Below are positions 16,653-26,020 of a stretch of 51,404 nucleotides of DNA, in pieces. Each line of letters opens with the position of its first letter. Position 1 is the first letter of the stretch. The notes under the pieces are model-generated. The model saw only the letters and a program-made list of their open reading frames with translations, was not told the origin of the DNA and did not search any database. Source of the DNA: Dehalococcoidia bacterium (GTDB taxonomy: Bacteria > Chloroflexota > Dehalococcoidia > CAUJGQ01). The stretch covers positions 1-51,404 of the forward strand of contig DATGEL010000026.1 of the NCBI GenBank assembly GCA_035310145.1. Reading direction: 5' to 3'. Position numbers and translations under genes: made by a program.

Positions 16653-17702
16653 ATGCCCGCGATCCAGGCCCCCGAGCTGGCCACGCTCGCCACGGCGATC
16701 TACCGCGCCGCCGGCACGCCCGACGAGCACACGCAGATCGTCGTCGCCCACCAGGTCGGCGCCAACCTCGCCGGCCACGACTCGCACGGCGTCGCGCTGC
16801 TGCCCAACTATGTGCAGCGCATCGACCGTGGGCACATCATGCCGGAGGCGCGTCCCACCATTCTGCAGGAGACGCCGACCACGCTCGCCGTCAACGGGCA
16901 CTGGGGATTCGGCCCGGTCGTCTCCGAGTGGACGATGGCTCGCTGCATCGACAAGGCCCGCGCCATGCACGTGGCGATGGCCACGGTCCGCGAGCAGAGC
17001 CACGTCGGGCGACTGGCCGACTATCCGCTGATGGCGGCGCGTGCCGGTTTCATCGCGCTGATGATGTGCGACTCCGGTCAGTCCACAAAGCTGGTGGCGC
17101 CGTTCGGCGGGCGCGAGGCGCGGCTCGGCACCAACCCGATCTGCATCGCCTTCCCCAGCGACCTGCCCGGGCCGGTGTTCCTCGACATGGCCACGAGCGG
17201 GGTGGCGGCCGGCAAGCTGATGGTGGCCCGCGCCCGCAAGCAGCCGATCCCGCTCGGCTGGATCCTCGACAAGCAGGGCCGGCCGACGACGGACCCCAAC
17301 GACTACTATGACGGCGGCATTATGCTCCCGCTCGGCGGCGCCGAGGGGCACAAGGGCTACGGCCTCTCCTTCGCCGTGGAGACGCTGGCGTCGCTGCTGC
17401 CCGGCCTCGGCTTCGGCATCGACCCGCAGGGCCGCCACAACGACGGCGCCTGCATGCTGGTGCTGGATCCCGCGCCCTTCTTGCCGACCGCGGAGTTCAA
17501 GGCGCAGGTCGAGGCGTTCGTCCGGTACCTGAAGGAGACACCGCCCGCCGAGGGCTTCAGCGAGGTGCTGTACCCGGGCGAGCAGGAGTACCGCACCGAG
17601 CAACAACGCCGCCGCGACGGCATCCCGATCGAGGACGAGACCTGGGGACGGATCACCGCCGTCGCCGAGCGCTTCGGCCTGTCCTCGCAGCTTCCTGCAT
17701 AG
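16653..17702 (+). CDS. Malate/L-lactate dehydrogenase family (Ldh) oxidoreductase
   Basis: This 349-residue protein belongs to the NAD(P)-dependent Ldh family, unrelated to Rossmann lactate dehydrogenases. It oxidises 2-hydroxy acids or ureidoglycolate, sulfolactate and similar acids. Typical marks are HDSHGVALLPNYV near residue 42, the catalytic-His region SHVGRLADYPLMAA near residue 116, GTNPICIAFP near residue 157, DMATSGVAAGK near 178, and EGHKGYGLSFAVETLA near 231. GGAAGGAG precedes the ATG by about 8 bases. It probably belongs to the same transcript as the phosphotriesterase-like hydrolase upstream. The exact substrate cannot be told from the sequence. Confidence 0.9.
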   Translation: MPAIQAPELATLATAIYRAAGTPDEHTQIVVAHQVGANLAGHDSHGVALLPNYVQRIDRGHIMPEARPTILQETPTTLAVNGHWGFGPVVSEWTMARCIDKARAMHVAMATVREQSHVGRLADYPLMAARAGFIALMMCDSGQSTKLVAPFGGREARLGTNPICIAFPSDLPGPVFLDMATSGVAAGKLMVARARKQPIPLGWILDKQGRPTTDPNDYYDGGIMLPLGGAEGHKGYGLSFAVETLASLLPGLGFGIDPQGRHNDGACMLVLDPAPFLPTAEFKAQVEAFVRYLKETPPAEGFSEVLYPGEQEYRTEQQRRRDGIPIEDETWGRITAVAERFGLSSQLPA

Positions 17703-17793
17703 GAATCGAGAGCATACCTTGGTCCGCTGGCGGAACGACGGTTGAGCCGGCACACCGAGCCACGCAGGGCCGGCGGACGGCGCCGCCGCTCGT

Positions 17794-17801
17794 GGTATCC
17801 T
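17794..17801 (+). promoter_or_regulatory. Possible extended -10 box before the carboxylase fusion
   Basis: TGGTATCCT contains an extended -10 (TG-n-TATCCT, box at 17796-17801). It would give a leader of about 155 bases before the GTG at 17963, long enough to hold regulation, but I see no conserved RNA element in it. Confidence 0.3.
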
Positions 17802-17962
17802 CGCCCCGTGCCGTGCCCGCCCGCCGCTCCACGCCTGGGCGCCGAGTTCAGCGTGCGTGAACGCGGGCCGGGCGGGCAGACGTTCGCCCGTATTCGTGAG
17901 CGCTCTGCCTGCCGCAACCTGCGCCGCGCGCTGCCCGGCGGCGTGCGCGAGTGAGGAACGCC

Positions 17963-20900
17963 GTGCCGTTGTCCAGGCTGCTCGTGGCCAACCGTGGTGA
18001 GATCGCCGTGCGCATCCTGCGTGCCGCCGGTGCGCTGGGCATCGCCACCGTCGCCGTTTACTCCGAGGACGACGCCCAGTCCCTGCACGTCCGCCGCGCC
18101 GACGAGGCCGTGCCGCTGCGCGGCGCCGGCGCGGCCGCCTACCTCGACGTGGAACAGCTCCTTGCCGCCGCCCACGTACAGGGCTGCGACGCGATTCATC
18201 CCGGCTACGGCTTTCTCAGCGAGCAAGCGGACTTCGCCCGCGCCTGCGCCGAAGCGGGCATCGCCTTCGTCGGTCCGGATGCCGAAGCGCTGGCGACGTT
18301 CGGCGACAAGATCCGTGCCCGCGCCCTGGCCGAGCGGCTCGGCGTACCGGTGCTGCGCGGCAGCGCGCGGCCCGTTTCGCTGGAGGAGTGCCGCGCCTTC
18401 TTCACCGCGCTGGGCGGCGGCGCCATGGTGATCAAGGCGGCCGCGGGCGGCGGCGGGCGCGGCATGCGCGTGGTCACGGCCGCGGCCGCGATCGACGAGG
18501 CGTACGCGCGCTGCCGCTCGGAGGCGCAGGCCGCCTTCGGCGACGGCCGCCTCTACGTCGAGCAGCTCCTGCCGTACGCCCGCCACGTGGAGGTCCAGGT
18601 CGTCGGCGACGGCAGCGCCGTCAGCCACCTCTGGGAGCGGGAGTGCAGCCTGCAGCGCCGGCACCAGAAGCTGGTGGAAGTCGCGCCCTCTCCCGCGCTC
18701 GCGCCCGCCCTGCGCGCGGCGCTCACCGGCGACGCCGTACGGCTTGCGGCGGCCGTCAACTACCGCGGCCTCGGCACCTGTGAGTTCCTCGTGGACGAGA
18801 CGCCCGGCGCCGAACCGGCCTACGCCTTCATCGAGGCGAACGCCCGCCTGCAGGTCGAGCACACGGTCACCGAAGAGGTGTTGCGCCTCGATCTCGTGCA
18901 GGCGCAACTGCAGATCGCCGCCGGCCGTTCGCTGGCGGCGCTCGGACTGGATCAAGCGCGCGTGCCGGCGCCACAGGGCCACGCCGTCGAGGTGCGCATC
19001 AACCTGGAGACGATCGACGCCGGCGGCGCGGTGCGCCCGAGCACCGGCACGCTGACGGTCTTCGAGCCGCCGAGCGGGCCGGGTATCCGCGTGGACAGCT
19101 GCGGCTACGCCGGGTATCGTACCAACCCGAACTTCGACTCGCTGCTCGCCAAGCTGATCTGCTGGTCGCCGTCGCCCCGCTTCGCCGACGCGGTCGCCGC
19201 CGCCTACCGCGCCCTCTGCGAGTTCCGCAGCGAAGGGGCGCAGACCAACATTCCCTTCCTGCAAAACCTGCTGCGTCACCCGGACGTGGCCGCCGGCAGG
19301 GTCAGCACCCGCTTTCTGGACGATCACCTGACGGAGTTCGTCGCCCGGAGCGCCGCGCACCCGAAGCGGTTCTTCGAGGCAGCGCCGGCGCCGAGCCGCG
19401 CCGGCGTACGGCTCGATGCCGCCGATCCGCTGGCGGTGCTGAGCTACGGCAGGTCCGGCCGTGCGGCGATCCCGTCGCCGGCTCTTCCAGACGGCGCCTT
19501 CGCCGGCGCCGCAGATGGGTCGAGCGGCACGATCGCAGTGCGCGCGCCGATGCAGGCGACGGTCGTGAGCGTCGACGTGCAGGCCGGGGAGCCGGTTCGC
19601 CGCGGACAGCAGTTGCTGGTGCTGAACGCGATGAAGATGGAGCACGTGATCCAGGCGCCGGGACCGGGGATCGTGCAGGCGATCGTCGTCGCGCCGGGGG
19701 ACACGCTGTACGAGGGCGACCCCCTCCTCTACCTGGAGGAGCGCGAGGCCGAGGCCGGCGAAGCGGACGCAGCCGGCCAGCAAGACCTCGATGCAATCCG
19801 CCCCGACCTGGCCGAAGTGCTGCGGCAACGCCAGGTCACCGTGGCGGACCCGGTCCGCCTCGAAGCGATCGAGAAGCGCCACGCGCGCGGCGGGCGCACG
19901 GCGCAGGAGAACGTGGAAGACCTCTGCGATCCCGGCAGCTTCGTGGCCTACGGCCGGCTGGCCGTGGGCATGGGGCTGCGCGGCGCCGCCGACGAGCTGC
20001 TCGCCTACGCCCCGGCCGACGGCATGGTCATGGGCCTGGGGCACGTGAACGGCGATCGCTTCGACGAGACGAAGTCGCGCTGTGTCGTGCTCGCCTACGA
20101 CTACACGGTGCTCGCCGGCACGCAGGGCGGCATGAACCACAAGATGCAGGACCGGATGCTGGACGTGGCCGCGCGCCTGCGCGCTCCTGTTGTGTACTTC
20201 ACCGAGGGCGGCGGCGGGCGCGCCGGCGGCGGCAGCCGCAACGCCACGGGGCAGGGCAGCAGCTCGGAGCGGGCGGGCGGCGGCGGCGGCCTGGCCACCC
20301 CGACCTGGAACAAGCTCGGCCGGCTGAGCGGGTTGGTGCCGATCATCGGCGTCAACGCGGGGCGCTCGTTTGCCGGCAACGCGGCGCTGCTCGGCTGCTG
20401 CGACGTGATCATCGCCACGGCCAACAGCAGCATCGGCATGGGCGGGCCGGCGATGGTGGAGGGTGGCGGCCTCGGCGTGTTTCGCCCGGAAGAGATCGGC
20501 CCGATGGCGGTGCAGGTGCCGAACGGGGTGGTCGACATCGCCGTCCGCGATGAAGCCGAGGCGGTGCAGGCCGCGAAGCAGTATCTCTCCTACTTCCAGG
20601 GTCCGCTGCAGCAATGGGAGTGCGCCGACCAGCGCCTGCTGCGTGGCCTGATCCCGGAGAACCGGCTGCGCATCTACGACGTGCGCAACGTGATCGAGAC
20701 GCTGGCCGACTCGGGCTCGGTGCTGGAGTTACGCCGCGGCTTCGGCCTGGCGATGATCACCGCCTTCATCCGCGTCGAAGGGCGGCCCGTGGGCGTCGTG
20801 GCCAACAACCCGGCGCATCTCTCGGGCGCGATCGACAGCGCGGCGGCGGACAAGGCGGCGCGCTTCATGACGATCTGCGACGCCTTCGACATCCCGCTGC

Positions 20901-21388
20901 TCTTCCTCTGCGACACGCCGGGGATCATGGTTGGCCCCGAGGCGGAGAAAGAAGCGACGGTGCGGCACAGCGCCCGCATGTTCGTGGTGGGCGCGAGCGT
21001 GACGGTCCCCTTCTTCACGATCATCCTGCGCAAGTCCTACGGCCTGGGCGCCCAGACGATGGGCGCCGGCAACCACAAGCTGCCGCTGTTCACGATCGCC
21101 TGGCCCACGGCGGAGTTCGGCGGCATGGGGCTGGAGGGCCAGGTGAAGCTGGGGCGCCGCCGCGAGCTGGAGGCGATCGCGGACCCGCGGGAACGCGCCG
21201 CCGCCTTCGAGCGCATGGTGGCCGCGGCCTACGAGCGCGGCCGGGCGCTGAACGCCGCGCACGTGTTCGAGGTGGAGGACGTGATCGACCCGGCGGAGTC
21301 GCGCCACTGGCTGCTCGCCGGCCTCAAAGCCAGCCCGCCCGTGCTCCCGCGCGACGGCAAGAAGCGGCCATGCATCGACCCGTGGTAG
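17963..21388 (+). CDS. Biotin carboxylase-BCCP-carboxyltransferase fusion (acyl-CoA carboxylase)
   Basis: This 1141-residue protein joins all parts of an acyl-CoA carboxylase. Residues 1-450 are biotin carboxylase (LLVANRGEIAVRILRAAG, the ATP-grasp loop AAGGGGRGM, NARLQVEHTVTEE). Residues 520-595 are the biotin carrier with the AMKMEH motif and biotin site at about Lys558. Residues 610-1141 are carboxyltransferase (GGMNHKMQDRMLDVAARL, DTPGIMVGPEAEK, LRKSYGLGAQTMG). A Gly/Ser/Arg-rich loop near 755-780 is an odd insert. It should carboxylate acetyl-, propionyl- or another acyl-CoA by itself. GTG at 17963 is preferred because AGGA lies 6 bases before it; the in-frame GTG at 17951 has no site. 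A convergent VOC gene follows with a hairpin between. Confidence 0.92.
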   Translation: MPLSRLLVANRGEIAVRILRAAGALGIATVAVYSEDDAQSLHVRRADEAVPLRGAGAAAYLDVEQLLAAAHVQGCDAIHPGYGFLSEQADFARACAEAGIAFVGPDAEALATFGDKIRARALAERLGVPVLRGSARPVSLEECRAFFTALGGGAMVIKAAAGGGGRGMRVVTAAAAIDEAYARCRSEAQAAFGDGRLYVEQLLPYARHVEVQVVGDGSAVSHLWERECSLQRRHQKLVEVAPSPALAPALRAALTGDAVRLAAAVNYRGLGTCEFLVDETPGAEPAYAFIEANARLQVEHTVTEEVLRLDLVQAQLQIAAGRSLAALGLDQARVPAPQGHAVEVRINLETIDAGGAVRPSTGTLTVFEPPSGPGIRVDSCGYAGYRTNPNFDSLLAKLICWSPSPRFADAVAAAYRALCEFRSEGAQTNIPFLQNLLRHPDVAAGRVSTRFLDDHLTEFVARSAAHPKRFFEAAPAPSRAGVRLDAADPLAVLSYGRSGRAAIPSPALPDGAFAGAADGSSGTIAVRAPMQATVVSVDVQAGEPVRRGQQLLVLNAMKMEHVIQAPGPGIVQAIVVAPGDTLYEGDPLLYLEEREAEAGEADAAGQQDLDAIRPDLAEVLRQRQVTVADPVRLEAIEKRHARGGRTAQENVEDLCDPGSFVAYGRLAVGMGLRGAADELLAYAPADGMVMGLGHVNGDRFDETKSRCVVLAYDYTVLAGTQGGMNHKMQDRMLDVAARLRAPVVYFTEGGGGRAGGGSRNATGQGSSSERAGGGGGLATPTWNKLGRLSGLVPIIGVNAGRSFAGNAALLGCCDVIIATANSSIGMGGPAMVEGGGLGVFRPEEIGPMAVQVPNGVVDIAVRDEAEAVQAAKQYLSYFQGPLQQWECADQRLLRGLIPENRLRIYDVRNVIETLADSGSVLELRRGFGLAMITAFIRVEGRPVGVVANNPAHLSGAIDSAAADKAARFMTICDAFDIPLLFLCDTPGIMVGPEAEKEATVRHSARMFVVGASVTVPFFTIILRKSYGLGAQTMGAGNHKLPLFTIAWPTAEFGGMGLEGQVKLGRRRELEAIADPRERAAAFERMVAAAYERGRALNAAHVFEVEDVIDPAESRHWLLAGLKASPPVLPRDGKKRPCIDPW

Positions 21389-21454
21389 GCGCGCTCTAGC
21401 CAGCGCGCGGCGCGGATCGTCGCCCGCTGGCGCCCGATCGCGACTCAACCGATT

Positions 21455-21480
21455 CCGCCGGCGCACCACCGTGCCGGCGG
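21455..21480. terminator. Hairpin between convergent genes
   Basis: CCGCCGGC and GCCGGCGG form a perfect 8-bp stem around a 10-base loop, between the carboxylase fusion (stop 21388) and the VOC gene (stop 21506). The symmetry would serve both strands. There is no T-tract. Confidence 0.4.
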
Positions 21481-21505
21481 GCGCGGAGGTCGGCGCCAGC
21501 GGCGA

Positions 21506-22363
21506 TCACACCGGCAATGCATCCTGGCCGCGCCGGTAGCTGCCGATCAGTTGCGCCGTGTTGCGGTTGACGAAGGCACGGCCGTGGAGCGGATGCTGCA
21601 GGCTGCGCACCTCGTGCTCCAGCTCGGCCACCTGCTCGCCCGTCGCGGGATCGACGATCTTCTGGAAGCGAAACTGGTGGTTGCGCAACTGCTCCGTCAC
21701 CAGCCCTTTCGCTTCCAGCGCGGCGTACGGAGCGGAGAAGTTGGCGATGTAGACCGCGATGTGGTGCCCGTCGTAGGCCGGGAGCGGCTCGGCGGTCTCG
21801 CGGAAGCGGAGCACCTGCCCGCGGCCGGCCGGAATGGTGGCCGCCGCATCGCCATCCTGCTGCACGGTTGCGGGCACGCGCATGACCTCCCGGTAGAAGC
21901 GGGCGATGCCGGCCGCCGCACCGGGCCTCACCAGGAACTCAACGTAGGGGATGCCCAGCTGCATCGCGCCGAAGGCCTCCTGCGGCGCGTAGCAACGGAA
22001 GTGATTCCCCCAGGGGCAGGTCGCTGACACATATTCCGCTTCGGCCGACCAGGCGAACCGCGTGCCGGCCAGCGGCGACTCGAGCCGCTGCAGCCGCTGC
22101 TGAAGCGCGCCAAGATCGGGCACGACGAGGCCGATATGCCCCGGAATCACCTGAACTCCCCTCGTCGGCAGGTGAAACTGCTGCTCGCCGGCGTTGGCCC
22201 ACATGTTCTCGATGCCGACCATCATGTACGGGTCGCGCGTCAGCCCCAGGCCGACGATGTAGAACTGGGTCGCCAGCGCCTGGTCTGGAACGGTGACGTT
22301 GACGTGTTCGAGCGAGACGATGTTGCCGATGTCTTCGGCCGCGGCCGCGCCGTCGCTTCCCAT
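21506..22363 (-). CDS. VOC-superfamily (glyoxalase/dioxygenase) protein
   Basis: This 285-residue protein has two vicinal-oxygen-chelate modules. The first begins SLEHVNVTVPD near residue 17 and continues to VVPDLGALQQRLQRL; the second begins around QLGIPYVEFLVRPG near 140 and includes DGHHIAVYIANFSAPYAAL. H20 and other His/Glu residues could bind a metal, but the standard extradiol ligand set was not traced. Family members are extradiol dioxygenases, glyoxalases, epimerases and resistance proteins; a lyase or dioxygenase role in catabolism is possible. GGGGGAG sits 5 bases before the ATG. A TATACT box lies at 22437-22442. Confidence 0.75.
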   Translation of the reverse strand: MGSDGAAAAEDIGNIVSLEHVNVTVPDQALATQFYIVGLGLTRDPYMMVGIENMWANAGEQQFHLPTRGVQVIPGHIGLVVPDLGALQQRLQRLESPLAGTRFAWSAEAEYVSATCPWGNHFRCYAPQEAFGAMQLGIPYVEFLVRPGAAAGIARFYREVMRVPATVQQDGDAAATIPAGRGQVLRFRETAEPLPAYDGHHIAVYIANFSAPYAALEAKGLVTEQLRNHQFRFQKIVDPATGEQVAELEHEVRSLQHPLHGRAFVNRNTAQLIGSYRRGQDALPV

Positions 22364-22436
22364 GCCACTCCCCCTCGTGTCAGCTCAATGCGTGCAGGTA
22401 GAACAGGGCGACCCGTTGCCGGCGTTACCAGCTGTC

Positions 22437-22442
22437 AGTATA
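22437..22442 (-). promoter_or_regulatory. -10 box of the VOC gene
   Basis: TATACT on the minus strand gives a leader of roughly 67 bases to the ATG at 22363. The -35 region (GGCTGC at 17 bases) is weak. Confidence 0.35.
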
Positions 22443-22715
22443 GACCGGCCGCGACCGTTGCAGCCGGACAGATCGCTGAAGGCGAGCGCAAACGACGGGG
22501 CGCTCTCCGACGACGAACGACGATCGCATGATCTACGCGCTCGAAGCCGTCCCCGCGGCACGGCCTGCCGGCATTTGCGGTACCTTGATGGCGATCGCGA
22601 ACGCGGCGTCGGACGCCGGCGCCCGCTCGCGTGCAGCGTTCCCCGTCCGGGTCTGCGAACCGCCGGTCCAGCGTCGCCGTGCACGGGCGACGCGGGCGGG
22701 AGAAGGAGCGAGGCC
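22443..22715. other. Intergenic control region between divergent units
   Basis: This non-coding stretch separates the VOC gene from the five-gene operon. A TACCTT box on the + strand at 22581-22586 is a possible -10 for the operon, with no good -35. Open frames crossing here have no recognisable similarity. I see no repeats or RNA genes. Confidence 0.3.
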
Positions 22716-23954
22716 GTGGATCTGACGATCTCCGCCGAAAGGCAGGCGCTGGTCGAGCAGGCGAGGGAACTGGCGGCCGGGTACCGCGCGGAGGCCTTCG
22801 CGCACGACCTCGGCGCCGAGTTCCCGGCGCTGGCGTTCGAGCGGCTGCGCGAGGCCGGCTTTCTGCGCTTGTCGCTGCCGCCGGAGCTGGGCGGCCAGGG
22901 CTTCTGGTCGCTTGTGCCGCCGCTCACCGACCGCTTCGTGCCGTACTACCAGGTGCTCGCCGCACTCGCGGCCGGCGACGCCTCCACCGGCCAACTGGTG
23001 CAGATCCAGACCCACGCCACCGGCATCATCGCCCGTCACGCCAACGCCGAGCAGCGCCAGCGCTTCCTCGACCCGGTGGCCCGGCATGGCGCCCTGATCT
23101 CCTCCTGCGGCAGCGAGGCCGACCCCGCGACCCCGAGCTCGCCCCGCGCCCCCAACAGCGAAATGTTGCCGGTGCCGGGCGGCTTCCGCGTCACCGCCGC
23201 CAAGCACTTCGCCTCGCTCGCGCCGGTCGCGGACTTCCACCTCGTCTACCTGCGTGCGCCGGGCATCGAAACCCCCGGCCAGGGCACCGTCTTGATCGTC
23301 GTGCCCAGGGATCACCCCGGCGTCTCGGTCGTGGACAACTGGGATACGCTGGGCATGCGAGCGACCATTAGCTGGCAGCTGAAGCTCGACGATGTCTTTG
23401 TCCCCTGGGAGAACGTGCTCGGCCAGCCGGGTGACTGGGTGCTCAACGACCCGCGCACCTTCACCCTCGCCTATGCCGCCAACTACCTCGGCACGGCCCA
23501 GGGCGCCTACGATTTCGTGCTGGCGCTCGTGCGCGAGCGGCCGGCGATGCTGGACGACGATGTCACCGCCTACATGCTCGGCGAGATGGACGCGGCCTTG
23601 CAGGCGGCCTCCGCCTCGATGAACTACGCCGCCTGGCTGTGGGAGCAGGGCCGCTTCACCGATGCGGAGATCGCCGGCGTGCGCGCCGTGCACACGGCCA
23701 AGCAGGCGGCGCTGACCGTGACCAACAAGGCGATCGAGGTCGTGGGGGCGCGCGGCACCTTCCGCCACCTGCCGCTTGAACGTGCGCTGCGCGACGTGCG
23801 CACCTTCACGCTGCACTCGCGCGACTCGCGCAACACGCGCCGCATCGCCGAAGCGGCGGTTAAGGGCGCCGGCCACTCGAAGGAGACGTACGGCCCGCTG
23901 GTCGAGCGCCTGACCTGGGAGCAGATCGGCATCATGCAGCCGGTCACCGTCTGA
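22716..23954 (+). CDS. Acyl-CoA dehydrogenase-fold flavoprotein (ACAD or DszC-like monooxygenase)
   Basis: This 412-residue protein has the three ACAD domains: an N-terminal helical part with LREAGFLRLSLPPELGG, a central beta part (SCGSEADP, GFRVTAAKHFASLAPVADF), and a C-terminal helical bundle. The end of the bundle reads ERALRDVRTFTLHSRDSRNTRRI. R-D-x-R-T-x-T-L-H is the pattern of DszC/flavin-dependent group D monooxygenases rather than of classic dehydrogenases, so oxygenation of a heterocycle or amine is as likely as beta-oxidation. GTG at 22716 is preferred because AAGGAG precedes it by 7 bases and the family start fits. It is the first gene of a tight operon reaching 27192. Confidence 0.8.
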   Translation: MDLTISAERQALVEQARELAAGYRAEAFAHDLGAEFPALAFERLREAGFLRLSLPPELGGQGFWSLVPPLTDRFVPYYQVLAALAAGDASTGQLVQIQTHATGIIARHANAEQRQRFLDPVARHGALISSCGSEADPATPSSPRAPNSEMLPVPGGFRVTAAKHFASLAPVADFHLVYLRAPGIETPGQGTVLIVVPRDHPGVSVVDNWDTLGMRATISWQLKLDDVFVPWENVLGQPGDWVLNDPRTFTLAYAANYLGTAQGAYDFVLALVRERPAMLDDDVTAYMLGEMDAALQAASASMNYAAWLWEQGRFTDAEIAGVRAVHTAKQAALTVTNKAIEVVGARGTFRHLPLERALRDVRTFTLHSRDSRNTRRIAEAAVKGAGHSKETYGPLVERLTWEQIGIMQPVTV

Positions 23955-23984
23955 GGCCGGCGGGCCCGTCTGTGGAGGGAGCTC

Positions 23985-25142
23985 ATGTCCGACGTCCCGG
24001 CCTACTTCGCCTACCTCAAGTCGCGGCAGGCGGCGATGGTGGAGGAGGTCAAGCGCTACTGCGCGATCGAGAGCGGTTCGCGCGACAAGGAGGGCATCGA
24101 CCGGGTGGGGCCGCTGGTCGCCGCCGCGTGGCAGGAGCTGGGCTTCACGACCGAGACGATCGCCCAGCCCGAGAGCGGCAACCACATGATCGCGCGACGC
24201 CCAGGCGCCGGCCGCGGCCGCCTGCTCTGCCACATGCACCTGGATACCACGCAGCCGCGTGGCACGATCATCGAGCACCCGATCGAAGAGCGGGACGGGC
24301 GGGTCTACGGGCCGGGCATCATCGACATGAAGGGCGGCTGGGTGGTCCTGCTCGGGGCGTTCCGGGCGCTGCGCAACGCCGGCTGGGATGGGCTCGAACG
24401 GGCCACGGTCTTTCTCTGCGGCGATGAGGAGCTGGGCAGCCCCAGCGGCCGGCCGCTGATCGAGGCCGAGGCGCGGGCGGCCGACTGGCAGGTGATCATG
24501 GAGCCGTCGCGCACCGGCCCGCTCGTCATCTCGCGCGGCGTGGTGGGCGCGATCGCCTTCACCATTTACGGCAACGCGGACGACCGCCCCGGCGAACAGG
24601 CGGCGAGCGCCATCGCCGAGGCCGCGCACAAGATCCAGGCGCTCGAGGCGCTCTCCGACCCGGAGCGGGGCACGCGCCTGCGGGTGGGCATCGTCGAGGC
24701 CGGAACGGCGCGCCAGGCCGTGCCCGTGAAGGCCTGGCTGAGCATCGACCTGCGCGCCCGCACGCAGGAGGACGCCGAGGCTCTGGTGCGCGGCGCGACG
24801 GCGATCGCCGCGCAGACCGTTGTTCCCGGCACCCGGACGGTGATCACCGGCGGCATCACCCGCCCGCTGTTCAAGCGCAATCCGGGGAACGTGCGCATGC
24901 TGGAGCTGGCGCAGGCGGCCGGGCGGGAGCTGGGGCTGGAGATCACGGAGGCGCCGATGAGCGTCGGCGGCTCCGACGGCAACTTCGGCGCGGCGATGGG
25001 TCTGCCCTCGCTGGACGGCCTGGGGCCGGCTGGCGGCGCGGAGAACAACCGCCAGTACATCCTCGCCGACTCCCTTCCCCAGAAGGCGGCGCTGCTGGCA
25101 GGCGTGATCAGCCGCCTGCCGGAGCTGCTGGAAACTCGCTGA
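23985..25142 (+). CDS. M20-family metallopeptidase/amidohydrolase
   Basis: This 385-residue protein is an M20 hydrolase of the ArgE/DapE/CPG2 kind that cleaves amide bonds, often N-acyl amino acids. The di-metal motifs are intact: LLCHMHLDT (His85, Asp87), GIIDMKGG (Asp114) and GDEELGS (Glu148 as base, Glu149 as ligand). The middle dimerisation domain begins near ISRGVVGAIAFTIYG. The last motif, usually G-x-H with the final metal His, reads AGGAENNRQYIL, so that ligand is not obvious. GGAGGGA precedes the ATG. It is 30 bases after the flavoprotein gene and 35 before the first deacetylase, in one operon. Confidence 0.88.
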   Translation: MSDVPAYFAYLKSRQAAMVEEVKRYCAIESGSRDKEGIDRVGPLVAAAWQELGFTTETIAQPESGNHMIARRPGAGRGRLLCHMHLDTTQPRGTIIEHPIEERDGRVYGPGIIDMKGGWVVLLGAFRALRNAGWDGLERATVFLCGDEELGSPSGRPLIEAEARAADWQVIMEPSRTGPLVISRGVVGAIAFTIYGNADDRPGEQAASAIAEAAHKIQALEALSDPERGTRLRVGIVEAGTARQAVPVKAWLSIDLRARTQEDAEALVRGATAIAAQTVVPGTRTVITGGITRPLFKRNPGNVRMLELAQAAGRELGLEITEAPMSVGGSDGNFGAAMGLPSLDGLGPAGGAENNRQYILADSLPQKAALLAGVISRLPELLETR

Positions 25143-25177
25143 GGCGCCGGGTGAGAACCGGCAGGGAGAGCGCCGCC

Positions 25178-26020
25178 ATGAAGTACCGCTGGCCCAACGG
25201 CGCCCGCTGCGTCGTAATGCTCACGTTCGACTGCGACGGGCCGGGCAACGAGATCGGCCGCGGGCTCGATCCCGCCGGCGCCCACTCCATCGGCCGCTAC
25301 TCGCCGCGCCGCGGCCTGCCGCGCGTGCTCGAGATGGCCGACCGGCAGCAGATCCCCATCACCTGCTTCATGTGCGGCCACGACGCCGAGCTGCACCCCG
25401 AGTACATCTCGCTCATCGGCCAGGCGAAGCAGGAGATGGCCGCGCACGGCTACGTGCACGAGGGCTGGGCCATGCCGCCGGACGAGGAGATCGCGCTCCT
25501 GCGCAAGACCCACCGCATCCTCAGCGAACTGTCCGGCACGGCTCCCGTCGGCTGGCGGGCGCCCGGCGGGCAGAAAAGCAACGTGACGCTGCCGACCCTG
25601 CGGGAGCTTGGCTACGTCTACGACACGAGCGACAAGGACTTCGATGGTCCTTATCCGGCCGTGGTCGGCGCCGGGCCGTCCACCGAGATGGTCTCGCTGC
25701 CGAACATCACCTCCACGCTCGACGACGCCTACATGTACGGCACGGGGCGGCTCTCGCCCGAGGAGATCCTCGAGCTGTGGAAGGGCGAGTTCGATGCCCT
25801 CTACCACGGCGCCGGCTACTTCGTGATGACCCTGCACCCGCGCGGCGGCCGCGGCGGCTCCGGTGTGCCCGGGCGCCTGCGCGCGATCGACCGCCTCGTC
25901 TCGTTCATCAAGACCTATCCGGACGTCCACTTCACCAACATGCGTGACCTGGCGCGCTGGTGCCTCGACGCGGAGAGCGGCGTGATGCAGGCGACGGCCC
26001 ATCTGGGAGGCCGGCCATGA
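25178..26020 (+). CDS. Polysaccharide deacetylase (NodB-fold) hydrolase
   Basis: This 280-residue NodB-fold protein resembles the PuuE allantoinase/cyclic-imidase branch more than cell-wall deacetylases: it begins MKYRWPNGARCVVMLTFDCDGPG with no signal peptide. The metal and catalytic set is complete: TFDCDG (two Asp), AAHGYVHEGW (two His), and GWRAPGG (Arg and the groove motif). Substrates in this branch include allantoin, imides and formylated amines. The start at 25178 follows a GGGAGAG site; an in-frame GTG at 25151 is less likely. It ends inside the ATGA overlap with a second NodB-fold gene, so the two proteins are probably made in equal amounts. Confidence 0.85.
   Translation: MKYRWPNGARCVVMLTFDCDGPGNEIGRGLDPAGAHSIGRYSPRRGLPRVLEMADRQQIPITCFMCGHDAELHPEYISLIGQAKQEMAAHGYVHEGWAMPPDEEIALLRKTHRILSELSGTAPVGWRAPGGQKSNVTLPTLRELGYVYDTSDKDFDGPYPAVVGAGPSTEMVSLPNITSTLDDAYMYGTGRLSPEEILELWKGEFDALYHGAGYFVMTLHPRGGRGGSGVPGRLRAIDRLVSFIKTYPDVHFTNMRDLARWCLDAESGVMQATAHLGGRP

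Noticed and set aside
17357-20614. A minus strand open frame of over 1000 codons opposite the carboxylase fusion
   Set aside because: It mirrors the codon pattern of the real gene and has no recognisable domain or ribosome-binding site.
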